A stretch of 64,000 nt of DNA from Butyrivibrio hungatei NK4A153 (GCF_000424465.1 NZ_AUJY01000002.1:124001-188000); one strand, 5' to 3'; numbered from the stretch's first letter, positions 8,751-17,282 are shown. A program made the numbers and translations. The notes: generated from the sequence alone by a model not told the origin.

Positions 8751-8932
8751 GTGCACGCTTTATCCGGATTATCATGCATTTCAAGTGTGTTGCATCACGC
8801 TACAAGTCTATTTGTAATAGTGGGTCTGATTGTATGAGTCTATTTTGCGTACGCAGTTAGGCTCTTTTTTTATTTGATAGGAATTCCTATCAAATAAAAA
8901 AACGCTCCGCTAAGGATGCGACCGATGCGCAG
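8751..8932. repeat. 182-bp dispersed repeat, copy B
   Basis: Second copy of the element at 6280-6461, same orientation and same length, with six base differences. It contains the identical 38-bp palindrome at 8865-8902. It ends at CCGATGCGCAG, after which the sequence departs from copy A, 57 bases before the glycosylase start codon. Confidence 0.85.
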
Positions 8933-8989
8933 CTCGCGGAATGCCTTTTCGATTGAGGCAGAGATTAAAAAATATTAGGGAAAAGAGAA

Positions 8990-9487
8990 ATGAACTTTAT
9001 GATAATTCATCCGATTTCTCCCGTATATGACAAGAACTCAGAAATTCTTATACTTGGGAGCTTTCCGTCTGTGAAATCAAGAGAAGAGGGCTTTTTCTAC
9101 GGCCATAAACAGAATCGTTTTTGGAAGGTAGTTGCGGCTGTCTTTGGAGAAGGGACGCCTGAAACGATAGAAGAGAAAAGAGAGTTTCTACTTCGCAATC
9201 ATATAGCGGTATGGGACGTGATACATTCATGTGAGATTGAGGGCTCTTCAGACTCGAGCATTAGGAATGTGACGGTGAATGACCTTAATGAGATATTGAA
9301 AGTAGCGGACATAAGAGATATTTACGTCAACGGAAAGACGGCGCAAAAGTATTACAAGAAATATACGGAGAAACTTGTTGGAAGAGAGGCAATCTGCCTT
9401 CCGTCGACCAGTCCTGCAAATGCAGCATGGAATCAGGAGAGGCTTGTTGCTGAATGGAGAAAAATAAGAAAAACAACGGGGAGATAA
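8990..9487 (+). CDS. DNA-deoxyinosine (hypoxanthine) glycosylase, UDG family 6
   Basis: A 165-residue base-excision repair enzyme that removes hypoxanthine from DNA, arising from adenine deamination. Diagnostic motifs of the hypoxanthine-DNA glycosylase branch of the uracil glycosylase superfamily are LGSFPSVKSRE at about residues 24-34, GFFYGHKQNRFW at about 36-47 and the late LPSTSPANA at about 141-149. Length fits the family. The next gene's first in-frame ATG lies inside this gene, but its better GTG start is two bases after this stop codon, so the glycosylase is probably co-transcribed with the ABC exporter genes without a functional link. Confidence 0.9.
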   Translation: MNFMIIHPISPVYDKNSEILILGSFPSVKSREEGFFYGHKQNRFWKVVAAVFGEGTPETIEEKREFLLRNHIAVWDVIHSCEIEGSSDSSIRNVTVNDLNEILKVADIRDIYVNGKTAQKYYKKYTEKLVGREAICLPSTSPANAAWNQERLVAEWRKIRKTTGR

Positions 9488-9489
9488 AC

Positions 9490-10281
9490 GTGAGAAAATA
9501 CCTATACATATTAAAGACACAGATAATAAAGAGTATGACCTATGAGTTTAGTGTATATGGAAATATTATCATGCAGACGATCATCATGATAACATCGGCA
9601 TATTTCTGGAAAGCGTTGTATAAAGACCGCGGAAGTGTCGGCGGAGTCGATGCCGAAAGCATGCTGACATATATAATCGTATCGTCGATGCTGTCGGTTT
9701 TGCTGATCACGAATGTGGAAAAAAGAATTGAGATGAGCGTGATGAAAGGAACGGTTGCAACGGATATGATGAGACCCGTCAATATTTTCGGAATGTACTT
9801 TGCGGAAGACCTGGGAGGAGTCTTTGCACTTGTGTTTCAGAATATGCTTCCGATTCTGATCATTGGGACACTTCTGATAAAAGTTCCTGTGATGGCGGAT
9901 GTAAGCGCACTTCCGCTTTTTGTGATCGCGGTTTTGGAATCGTTTATGATCAACTGGCTCATCGCTGCTTTGTTTGGGATGATAGCATTTAAAACGGGTA
10001 GCATCGATGCGCTTATTCAGGTGAAAAAACATCTCGTAAGGTTGCTGTCGGGAAGCATTATACCGATATGGTTCTTTCCTGCGGGAGTATCAAAGGTGGT
10101 TTCTTCGCTTCCCTTTGTGTATATCTACCAGCTTCCGCTTAGTATCTACATTGGAAAAGGTGAAAGAGCAGAGTATATCGCAGGCATGCAGATTCAGTTT
10201 TTGTGGCTTGTAGCGCTTGCGGCTTTTTTCTTTTTCATCCGGAAAAAAGTGACGCGAAAAGTCATGGTACAAGGCGGTTAA
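9490..10281 (+). CDS. ABC-2 type exporter permease, subunit 1
   Basis: A 263-residue membrane protein with six hydrophobic segments, one half of a two-permease ABC-2 exporter of the ABC2_membrane_6 kind. The start MRKYLYILKTQIIKSMTYE, the short cytoplasmic loop with MKGTVATDMMRPVNIFG and the later SGSIIPIWFFPAG segment are typical of this group. I chose the GTG at 9490, preceded by GGGGAG, over an ATG at 9454 inside the glycosylase gene. It is followed by the second permease and an ATPase; such three-gene exporters carry drugs, peptides or envelope components, and the cargo is unknown. Confidence 0.82.
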   Translation: MRKYLYILKTQIIKSMTYEFSVYGNIIMQTIIMITSAYFWKALYKDRGSVGGVDAESMLTYIIVSSMLSVLLITNVEKRIEMSVMKGTVATDMMRPVNIFGMYFAEDLGGVFALVFQNMLPILIIGTLLIKVPVMADVSALPLFVIAVLESFMINWLIAALFGMIAFKTGSIDALIQVKKHLVRLLSGSIIPIWFFPAGVSKVVSSLPFVYIYQLPLSIYIGKGERAEYIAGMQIQFLWLVALAAFFFFIRKKVTRKVMVQGG

Positions 10282-10358
10282 ATGAGGAAGATCACGTTCG
10301 CATCGGTATTTGTACGTGGGAAATGCTTTATTTTAGAAGACAACATGGAGGAGGCAGT

Positions 10359-11183
10359 ATGAAAAAAGCTTTTGACGAACTGGGGCACTATATCGACGTT
10401 ACTTGGCATGTTATCAAGATGGCAATGATGACGATAATTGAATATCCCTCAAACATAGCGGGATGGCTGATATCTAACCCGCTTCAGTTCATTATGGGAT
10501 TTGCGATCATTAAATTTGTAGTTGAATCTTTTGGAGAGATAAACGGCTGGAACTATGGACAACTTGCTTTTCTGTACGGAATCTCCGTCATATCCCATGC
10601 ACTTTCGATGATCTTTTTTGTACAAGGCTGGTTCATGGGCTATTACGTTATCTACGGCGATTTTGACAGATATCTTACAAGACCGCTTGGGGTATTGTAT
10701 CAGTTCTTTTTTACAAATATAAATGTGTTTGGCGTTACGGACCTGATTCCGGGAATTCTTGTATTTATCTATGGTTGTGCGAAATGTGAGATTAAGATCA
10801 CGTTACTCTTTTGCATACAGGTTATCGTCATGCTGATAGGCGCAACGCTGATCAGAGGCGGATTGTACATCTTTCTCGGAAGCACATCTTTTTATACAAG
10901 AAGTGTGGTTGATTTTGGGCAGTACACACAGGAAATCATGGATAAGACGACCATGTATCCGATATCGATGTATCCGGAAAGCATGCAGTTTATCCTGACA
11001 TATCTTATCCCGATCGGATGGGTGTCCTTTTATCCGGTGTCGTCGCTGCTTGGGATTTCAAGCGGAATTTGCGACGGACTGATCGTTCCTTTTGTTACAT
11101 TACTTATTGGGCTTGTGATGATGCTGATTTCAGGAGCTTTTTTCACAAGGGGACTAAAAAAATACGAAAGTGCAGGTAACTGA
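10359..11183 (+). CDS. ABC-2 type exporter permease, subunit 2
   Basis: A 274-residue protein with about six membrane segments, partner of the permease at 9490. It shows the same family pattern: a soluble N-terminal helix, a loop with YGDFDRYLTRPLGVLYQFF like the MMRPVN loop of its partner, and IPIGWVSFYPVSSLLG near residue 220. The open frame reaches back to 10203, but the ATG at 10359 has a GGAGGAGG site five bases ahead. Two bases separate its stop from the ATPase start, so the two are translated together. Confidence 0.85.
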   Translation: MKKAFDELGHYIDVTWHVIKMAMMTIIEYPSNIAGWLISNPLQFIMGFAIIKFVVESFGEINGWNYGQLAFLYGISVISHALSMIFFVQGWFMGYYVIYGDFDRYLTRPLGVLYQFFFTNINVFGVTDLIPGILVFIYGCAKCEIKITLLFCIQVIVMLIGATLIRGGLYIFLGSTSFYTRSVVDFGQYTQEIMDKTTMYPISMYPESMQFILTYLIPIGWVSFYPVSSLLGISSGICDGLIVPFVTLLIGLVMMLISGAFFTRGLKKYESAGN

Positions 11184-11185
11184 TC

Positions 11186-12151
11186 ATGATAAAAGTTGAA
11201 AATTTGAGTAAGGATTATTTACTAAAGAAAAAAGAACCGGGACTTTCCGGAGCGTTGAAAGGACTTATAAAAACTGAGTACAAGACCATACATGCGGTTG
11301 ACAATCTTTCTTTTAACATAGGAGAGGGAGAGATTGTCGGTTTCATCGGCCCCAACGGCGCGGGCAAGAGTACTACGATCAAGATGATGTCAGGTATTCT
11401 TACACCGACGAAGGGAAGCGTTTATATCGGCGGCGAAGATATTACCAAGCACAGAAAAGAAGTTGTGAAAAACATCGGTGTTGTTTTCGGGCAGAGATCG
11501 CAGCTTAATTGGGATCTTCGCCTCGGGGAGAGTTTTGAGCTTCTTAAGCATATTTATCGGATCGACCAAGCAGATTACGATAAGACGCTGGATGTTATGG
11601 ATTCTATTCTTGGGATAAAAGAGCTTGTGGATAAGCCTGTGCGCCAGATGTCCCTCGGACAGCGCGTGAAGGGCGACCTAGTTGCGGCAATGCTCCACTC
11701 TCCGAAAGTTCTTTTCCTTGATGAGCCGACAATAGGGCTTGACGTATCTTCCAAGTTTGCGCTTCGCACATTTATAAAAGAAATCAATAAGATCAAAAAG
11801 ACAACAATTATACTTACAACGCACGATCTGGGCGACATTCAGGAACTTTGCGAGCGACTGATAATCATTAACCACGGCGTTATGATGGAGGACGGGAACC
11901 TTTCGCAGATCATCGACAGAATCGCGCCGTACAAGACACTTGTTGTTGAGTATTATGATGAAGAAGCGCCGTCGCATGAGCGCTGCGAGCTTGTTGAGCA
12001 TACCGACAATATCGCCAAGTACAAATTTATGAAAAAGGAAACGACGGCAGCAGAGATCATCGCTGACCTCTCAAAACAGAAGAATATCAAGGATGTTTCC
12101 ATAGAGGAAGCGGGGATTGATGATATTATTAAGATTGCGTATGGAACGTAA
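11186..12151 (+). CDS. ABC transporter ATP-binding protein
   Basis: A 321-residue ATPase that drives the exporter formed by the two preceding permeases. Walker A is GPNGAGKST at residues 55-63, the Q-loop FGQRSQLNWD follows near 96, the signature is SLGQR at about 156-160 and Walker B is VLFLDEPTIGLD at about 175-186, with the switch histidine in TTHDLGD. The roughly 90 residues after the nucleotide-binding domain form a C-terminal extension common in drug and polysaccharide exporters of this type. It ends the operon; a repeat array starts 57 bases downstream. Confidence 0.93.
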   Translation: MIKVENLSKDYLLKKKEPGLSGALKGLIKTEYKTIHAVDNLSFNIGEGEIVGFIGPNGAGKSTTIKMMSGILTPTKGSVYIGGEDITKHRKEVVKNIGVVFGQRSQLNWDLRLGESFELLKHIYRIDQADYDKTLDVMDSILGIKELVDKPVRQMSLGQRVKGDLVAAMLHSPKVLFLDEPTIGLDVSSKFALRTFIKEINKIKKTTIILTTHDLGDIQELCERLIIINHGVMMEDGNLSQIIDRIAPYKTLVVEYYDEEAPSHERCELVEHTDNIAKYKFMKKETTAAEIIADLSKQKNIKDVSIEEAGIDDIIKIAYGT

Positions 12152-12207
12152 TGAAAATTGTTTTGCCCCAAAATGCATAAAACTATAGAGCAATGAGTGA
12201 CCGATTT

Positions 12208-12623
12208 TACGGGTATAGAATCCGGAAATTGATATATACACGTAGAAGTAAGCGAATTCCGGACCAATTATACGGGCATAGAATCCGGAAATTGATATAT
12301 TGCACGTAGAAGTAAGCAAATTCCGGACCAATTATACGGGCATAGAATCCGGAAATTGATATATTGCACGTAGAAGTAAGCAAATTCCGGACCAATTATA
12401 CGGGCATAGAATCCGGAAATTGATATATTGCACGTAGAAGTAAGCAAATTCCGGACCGATTATACGGGCATAGAATCCGAAAATTGATATATACACGTAG
12501 AAGTAAGCGAAATCCGAACCGATTATACGGGCATAGAATCCGAAAATTGATATATACACGTAGAAGTAAGTGAAATCCGAACCGATTATACGGGCATAAA
12601 TTTTGTAATCGAATCTGAGTAAC
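12208..12623. repeat. 63-64 bp repeat array 2 (six units plus terminal unit)
   Basis: TACGGGYATAGAATCC recurs at 12208, 12271, 12335, 12399, 12463 and 12526, with a truncated seventh unit at 12589; spacing is 63, 64, 64, 64, 63 and 63. The one-base change comes from TATATACACG versus TATATTGCACG. Each unit seems to be two diverged halves of about 30 bases sharing a GAATCCGG-like core, and the CCGG or CCGA variant is the same in both halves of a unit. The end is TGTAATCGAATCTGAGTAAC, as in array 1. It follows the ABC operon and precedes the esterase-GH43 gene. Not CRISPR: there are no unique spacers. Confidence 0.92.
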
Positions 12624-12833
12624 TTGCATCGACTCAATCCTCCGCCTTATACTTGAATTATTTCACTTCGTAATTGTTCAAAAGTCATCTTGCCAAGACA
12701 CTAGATTGTGAAATAAATATTTTACCAAAATCTAAAATATTATGGTATAACTTAAATATAATAATGATATAGGTGATAAAAGTTATTATGCAATTCTTAA
12801 TCGTTTAATGTTTTTAGAGGAGGTAAAAGGAGG

Positions 12834-15614
12834 TTGCTTAGATTAACTGAAGTAGAAAACGGCAGGATCAGAGGTGTTGCGGGAGATGATCCGCGTGTAA
12901 CGGTATTTAAGGGAGTACCTTATGCGGCACCGCCTGTCGGAATTAATAGATGGAAGGCACCAAAGCCTTGCAATGACTGGGATGGAATATATGAGGCGAA
13001 CCAGTTTGCACCAATTCCTTATCAGGACACACCGGGGTTAGGTACTGATATTTATTGCAGAGAATGGCATGTCGATCCTGAAATACCGATGAGTGAAGAC
13101 TGCCTTTATCTTAATATTTGGACCCCTGCGAAAAGCAAGGATGAAAAGCTTCCCGTACTTGTGTGGTACTACGGAGGCTCTTTCCAGTGGGGGTATACGG
13201 CAGAGATGGAGCTTGACGGAGAGGCACTGGCAAAAAGGGGTATTGTCGTTGTCTCTGTAGCATACAGACTTGGCTGTTTTGGAAATCTTGCGCATAAGGA
13301 ACTTACTGAGGAATCACCCGATGCGCCCGGTAATTTCAGTCTTCTCGATCAGAAGGCGGGACTTCACTGGGTATATAGAAATATTGCGGCATTTGGCGGA
13401 GATCCGGATAATATCAAGATCGCCGGCCAGTCTGCAGGCGGAGCGTCGGTAATGAATCAGCTTGTTTGCGAAGACAACAGCAAGATAATAAAAGGCGCCG
13501 TTATATTTAGCGGAATTATAAAGCTTGATAAACCCGAGGATAAGCTCTTTACACCAAAGCCGCTTTCAGAGGCGGAAGAACTTGGCGCAAAGTTTATGGA
13601 GACGCTTGGCGTGGATGGAATTGAGGGAGCAAGAAGACTTAATTCAAAAACTATTCTTGAGGGTTATAATAAATATCTTTTGAATAATCCAATGATGGTT
13701 CCGATAATGGATGGAGTGTTCTGCAAGCAGAATACCACAGATGCCTTTGTAGAAGGAAAGTATCCCGATGTACCGGTTCTTACGGGAAATACAACGGATG
13801 AATTTATAGAAGACAATATAAACATGGTCGAGAAATCTGTAAAAGAGGTTTTGGCCGGAGCTAAGAAAAATAACCCCGACAGAGATTTCTATTACTACAG
13901 ATTCTGTCCCGATATTCCGGGAGACGGTGCAGGAGATGAGGCATATCCGGGATGTTTTCACTCTGTTGATCTGTGGTTTTTCTTTGAGACTCTGGGAAAG
14001 AGCCACAGAGCTTATGAGGGAAGACATTACGATCTTGCGGCGCAGATGTGCGATTATTTTGCTAACTTTGTTAAGACAGGCAATCCTAACGGAACAGGTA
14101 AGGGTGGAAAAGAGCTCCCGACCTGGGGAACATACACTTCCGAAAATCCAAACGAGATGGAATTCACATCCCGCGGAGCAGTTCCTAAGAAGGAAGGCGG
14201 CATAAGGCAGAACACAAGGCGGCAGGGAATCAATCCCTATCTTCCGAACTGGGAGTACATTCCCGATGGCGAGCCCTATGTGTTCGGAGACAGAGTATAT
14301 GTATACGGATCGCATGATATATACGGCGGCGAGACATTCTGCCTCGGCGATTACGTTTGCTGGTCAGCACCTGTAGATGACCTTGGAAACTGGAAGTATG
14401 AGGGCGTAATTTTCAAAAAGACACAGGATCCTCTCAATCCCGACGGACACATGTGCCTCTATGCGCCTGATGTTACGGTTGGTCCCGACGGTAGATATTA
14501 TCTTTACTATGTGCTTGATAAGGTGAGCGTTGTTTCTGTTGCGGTAAGTGACAGACCTGCAGGCCCTTACGAGTTCTACGGGTATGTTCACTATGAAGAC
14601 GGAGTTAAGCTCGGTGACAAAGAGGGCGATGAGCCTCAGTTCGATCCCGGAGTCATGACGGAAGGCGATGAAGTCTACATGTACACGGGCTTTTGCGGGC
14701 AGGGCGATAAGTCAAGGAGCGGAGCGATGTTTACAGTCCTTGATAAGGATATGCTTACGGTCAAAAAAGCTCCGAAGATAATCGCACCCGGCTCTGAATA
14801 CAGCAAGGGAACATCCTTTGAAGGACATGCATTCTTTGAGGCTTCATCTATAAGAAAGCGCGGAGATATTTATTACTTTGTATATTCATCCGAAGTTATG
14901 CACGAGCTTTGCTATGCTACATCAAAGAGCCCCGAAGGACCTTTTGAGTACGGCGGAGTTATCGTAAGTAACTGCGATATGCACATTGATACATACAAGA
15001 AAGCGGATGAGCCGACAGCTTACGGCGCCAACAACCACGGAAGTATAATCGAGATTGGCGACGACTGGTACATCTTCTATCACAGACATACCAACGGAAC
15101 GTGGTTTAGCAGACAGGGATGCGCGGAAAAAATCTCTTTTGCCCACGACGGAAGTATTCCTCAGGCTGAGATTACATCATGCGGTCTGAACGGCGGACCT
15201 CTTTCCGACAAGGGAGAATATCCCGCATACATTGCCTGCAACATCTTTACAAAAGAGCACAAGATGTATGTTGAGCCGGGCGCTCCCAGAGTTGTTCAGG
15301 TCGGTGGCGACGAATCATACGGAGAAAGTTATATCAAAGATATTGTTGACGGAACGACAATCGGTTTCAAGTACTTTGACTTCGAAAAGCTTACGGGACT
15401 TAGAATTAAGACAAGAGCTTACTTCAACGGAGACTTTGAGATCCTCACAGATCTAGACGGTGAGCCTCTTGGTAAGATTCATGCTATAGGCTCCAATATC
15501 TGGACTGCCGATGAATGCAGATTCGGTGCGGTTTCCGGAACGCATGCATTGTATCTTAGATATACAGGTACAGGAAACAGTAGTCTCTTGTCGATAGAGT
15601 TCTTGCATGATTGA
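12834..15614 (+). CDS. Carboxylesterase type B fused to GH43 glycosidase
   Basis: A 926-residue fusion. Residues about 1-450 are a type B carboxylesterase: YGGSFQWG oxyanion loop, GQSAGG with catalytic Ser200, GNTTDE (Asp322/Glu323) and the catalytic His376 in FHSVDLW. Residues about 465-790 are a GH43 five-blade propeller: NPYLPNWEYIPDGEP at its start, YAPDVTVGPDG, the likely acid Glu in HAFFEASSIRK and NNHGSI. The last 130 residues look like a CBM6-type beta-sandwich. There is no signal peptide, so it probably removes acyl groups and arabinose or xylose from imported xylan fragments; the activities are inferred. The start is TTG with GAGGAGG ten bases ahead and a second AGGAGG touching it. 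Confidence 0.87.
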   Translation: MLRLTEVENGRIRGVAGDDPRVTVFKGVPYAAPPVGINRWKAPKPCNDWDGIYEANQFAPIPYQDTPGLGTDIYCREWHVDPEIPMSEDCLYLNIWTPAKSKDEKLPVLVWYYGGSFQWGYTAEMELDGEALAKRGIVVVSVAYRLGCFGNLAHKELTEESPDAPGNFSLLDQKAGLHWVYRNIAAFGGDPDNIKIAGQSAGGASVMNQLVCEDNSKIIKGAVIFSGIIKLDKPEDKLFTPKPLSEAEELGAKFMETLGVDGIEGARRLNSKTILEGYNKYLLNNPMMVPIMDGVFCKQNTTDAFVEGKYPDVPVLTGNTTDEFIEDNINMVEKSVKEVLAGAKKNNPDRDFYYYRFCPDIPGDGAGDEAYPGCFHSVDLWFFFETLGKSHRAYEGRHYDLAAQMCDYFANFVKTGNPNGTGKGGKELPTWGTYTSENPNEMEFTSRGAVPKKEGGIRQNTRRQGINPYLPNWEYIPDGEPYVFGDRVYVYGSHDIYGGETFCLGDYVCWSAPVDDLGNWKYEGVIFKKTQDPLNPDGHMCLYAPDVTVGPDGRYYLYYVLDKVSVVSVAVSDRPAGPYEFYGYVHYEDGVKLGDKEGDEPQFDPGVMTEGDEVYMYTGFCGQGDKSRSGAMFTVLDKDMLTVKKAPKIIAPGSEYSKGTSFEGHAFFEASSIRKRGDIYYFVYSSEVMHELCYATSKSPEGPFEYGGVIVSNCDMHIDTYKKADEPTAYGANNHGSIIEIGDDWYIFYHRHTNGTWFSRQGCAEKISFAHDGSIPQAEITSCGLNGGPLSDKGEYPAYIACNIFTKEHKMYVEPGAPRVVQVGGDESYGESYIKDIVDGTTIGFKYFDFEKLTGLRIKTRAYFNGDFEILTDLDGEPLGKIHAIGSNIWTADECRFGAVSGTHALYLRYTGTGNSSLLSIEFLHD

Positions 15615-15634
15615 TATAGGAATAGTTTTATATT

Positions 15635-15668
15635 TACGGTGTAGCATAATTATGTTACACCGTATTTG
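15635..15668 (+). terminator. Hairpin after the esterase-GH43 gene
   Basis: A TACGGTGTA segment is followed, after an AT-rich loop, by its near-complement and then ATTTG. It lies about 20 bases after the stop codon and before the ribosome site of the next small gene. The T tract is poor, so termination may be partial. Confidence 0.45.
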
Positions 15669-15686
15669 TATAAAGGAGGTGTTGTT

Positions 15687-15833
15687 ATGAGTGCTGAATT
15701 ATACGATCAATTTGCAGCGAATAATCGTATTGATCAGGCAATAACCGAAGCAGAGGCTGAGTTTGAATTAACAGGTGAGGCGATAGACGCAAAGACAGCT
15801 TTTGATGAATTGGAGAAGAAGTATTTGGGATAA
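15687..15833 (+). CDS. Small acidic antitoxin-like protein, 48 residues
   Basis: A 48-residue frame beginning MSAELYDQFAANNRIDQAI behind a strong AAAGGAGG spaced seven bases from the ATG. The pattern (short N-terminus, NRIDQAI helix, acidic EAEAEFELTGE, then DAKTAFDELEKKYLG) resembles small antitoxin-like proteins that I recall beside RelE/ParE toxins in clostridia. No toxin gene follows: the next gene is a Nudix hydrolase 104 bases on. It may be an orphan antitoxin or have another role. Too short for most gene finders, but the ribosome site and codon use support it. Confidence 0.6.
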   Translation: MSAELYDQFAANNRIDQAITEAEAEFELTGEAIDAKTAFDELEKKYLG

Positions 15834-15937
15834 GTATCAAGTCAATGTGTATAAAAGGATATATAGAGATATTGATGGAATCTATTTGGCAGTTACAACT
15901 GCCAAAATGGAAATTCATCTATGGAGGAGTAAGCAAT

Positions 15938-16435
15938 ATGACAGAATTATTTTCTAAACCCGCTGCAGGAGGAATAATAGAAAGAATTATTGACGGAGAA
16001 GTATTTATCCTTCTGCAAGAGAGATATAAAGGTAATGATCGTGAAAATGGATTGGTAGAAATTCCCGCAGGTAAAATCAGAGAATTTGAGAATATTTATG
16101 ATTGCCTGAGAAGGGAAATATCTGAAGAGACCGGTCTTGAGGTCACATATATTCAAGGAGAAGAAGAGTCAGTAATAGTTGAAAATAATGGTTATAAAGT
16201 CTTAAACTATACACCTTTTTCATGTTCCCAGAATGTTGAAGGGGACTACCCGATAATGGTTCAAGTCTTCATTTGCAGAGCCAGCGGAAAAGAGGTAGAA
16301 GAAACTAATGAATCGAGAAATCTTAGGTGGGTTTCACTGAATGATCTGAGGGATATGTTGAGAGATGAAGAGTCTTTCTATCCTATGCATGTTTCAACTC
16401 TAAAGAAGTATATCAAATCAAAAGATATGGAATAA
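15938..16435 (+). CDS. Nudix hydrolase
   Basis: A 165-residue enzyme hydrolysing a nucleoside-diphosphate derivative, with a perfect Nudix box (GX5EX7REUXEEXGU) running from G47 to about L69 and including REISEETGLE. The fold and position resemble ADP-sugar or ADP-ribose pyrophosphatases, but substrate specificity is not readable. ATG 15938 with GGAGG ahead is better than the upstream ATG at 15845, whose 31 extra residues do not fit the family. It may share a transcript with the 48-residue gene before it. Confidence 0.88.
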   Translation: MTELFSKPAAGGIIERIIDGEVFILLQERYKGNDRENGLVEIPAGKIREFENIYDCLRREISEETGLEVTYIQGEEESVIVENNGYKVLNYTPFSCSQNVEGDYPIMVQVFICRASGKEVEETNESRNLRWVSLNDLRDMLRDEESFYPMHVSTLKKYIKSKDME

Positions 16436-16498
16436 AGAACATTGTCAGTGCTTTTCGAAGCTCGTTTTTTATGTTTACTAACCTTTTCATAGACAGCC

Positions 16499-16687
16499 CG
16501 GCCACAAGGTAACTGTTTAGAAATGCGCTGCTTTCGGACGAGCAAGATAATTTTCAAATTTTATCAAAAACGGGAATGCCGACTTCTCTGAGCAACGTCG
16601 AAAGGAGGCATTCCCGTTTTTGGTAAAATTATGAAAATTACTGCGCAGACGTACGCAACGCATTTCTAAACAGTTACCTTGTGGCCG
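16499..16687. repeat. 189-bp long imperfect palindrome with 29-bp perfect terminal inverted repeats
   Basis: CGGCCACAAGGTAACTGTTT begins a 29-base arm (16499-16527) whose exact reverse complement is at 16659-16687. Inside, TAATTTTCA and AAAAACGGGAATGCC on the left pair with their complements on the right up to a loop near 16580-16606. The whole element folds into one long hairpin. It sits between the convergent Nudix and Rrf2 genes. Structure and size suit a MITE-like element, or a bidirectional terminator derived from one. No clear target-site duplication is visible at its ends. Confidence 0.9.
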
Positions 16688-16708
16688 CGCGTACGGAAAG
16701 GCAACACA

Positions 16709-17107
16709 CTAATTGCACAGATCGCTCAGTTTCTTGCCGAAAAAGAAGTTGCGTTCAAGTTCGTAGAATTCTGTCCACATGGATATGGTGTTACACTTGC
16801 AGGCACGTGTGCATTCGGGAGCTCCTGTTTCGAGACAGGCTACGGGCGCAATCGTGCCTTCCATAAGTTCTATTATTTCTCCGACACTGTATTCTTCGGG
16901 ACTTCTTAAGAGTTTGTAGCCGCCGTGCTTTCCGCTGGCGCCTTCGATAAGACCGCCTTTTACAAGTTCTTTTGCAATAATCTCAAGATACTTCTTGGAG
17001 ATGTCCTGCCTTGTGGCGATATCCTTGAGAGGGATGTATTCATTTTCTGTGTGCTGCGCAAGATCGATCATAACGCGCAGGGCATAGCGTCCTTTGGTAG
17101 TAAACAT
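16709..17107 (-). CDS. Rrf2 family transcriptional regulator
   Basis: A 132-residue winged-helix regulator starting MFTTKGRYALRVMIDLA, as in IscR and CymR. The recognition helix is in the SKKYLEIIAKELVKGG region (about 37-52). Cysteines at 91, 99, 103 and 105 lie where IscR binds a [2Fe-2S] cluster, though the spacing differs, so cluster or thiol sensing is possible. It is divergent from metY, with a palindrome in the shared promoter region; the arrangement suggests it controls cysteine/homocysteine synthesis as CymR does. That role is inferred from context. Confidence 0.88.
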   Translation of the reverse strand: MFTTKGRYALRVMIDLAQHTENEYIPLKDIATRQDISKKYLEIIAKELVKGGLIEGASGKHGGYKLLRSPEEYSVGEIIELMEGTIAPVACLETGAPECTRACKCNTISMWTEFYELERNFFFGKKLSDLCN

Positions 17108-17197
17108 GTGAACCTCCTATTTATACTGACATTGTACCCCATATTAATGAGATATAACAAAAACTTATTAGTGGCATGCTGATTTAGTTATCATAAA

Positions 17198-17231
17198 ACC
17201 TATTGACGTAATAGGTAAATAGGAATAACAT
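17198..17231 (+). promoter_or_regulatory. metY promoter with overlapping palindromic operator
   Basis: ACCTATT (17198-17204) and AATAGGT (17210-17216) form a perfect 7-bp inverted repeat with a five-base spacer. The -35 box TTGACG (17203-17208) lies within it, followed after 17 bases by TAACAT (17226-17231). A repressor on the palindrome would block RNA polymerase. The adjacent Rrf2 protein is the obvious candidate. Half-sites ATAGGT also occur upstream of metE. Confidence 0.65.
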
Positions 17232-17282
17232 TAACACAACATAACACACACGATAAATAAATGCAAATGAAGGAGATAGATT

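Noticed and set aside
10203-10358. N-terminal extension of the second ABC permease
   Set aside because: Overlaps the previous gene; a strong GGAGGAGG precedes the ATG at 10359 and homology begins there.
12208-12623. CRISPR array
   Set aside because: Units are similar along their full 63-64 bases; there are no unique spacers and no cas genes.
12071-12637. Several minus-strand open frames with repeating peptides across array 2
   Set aside because: They are by-products of the 63-bp period, which keeps frame. The 64-bp units break the frame, all three frames are equally open, and no ribosome sites precede the starts.
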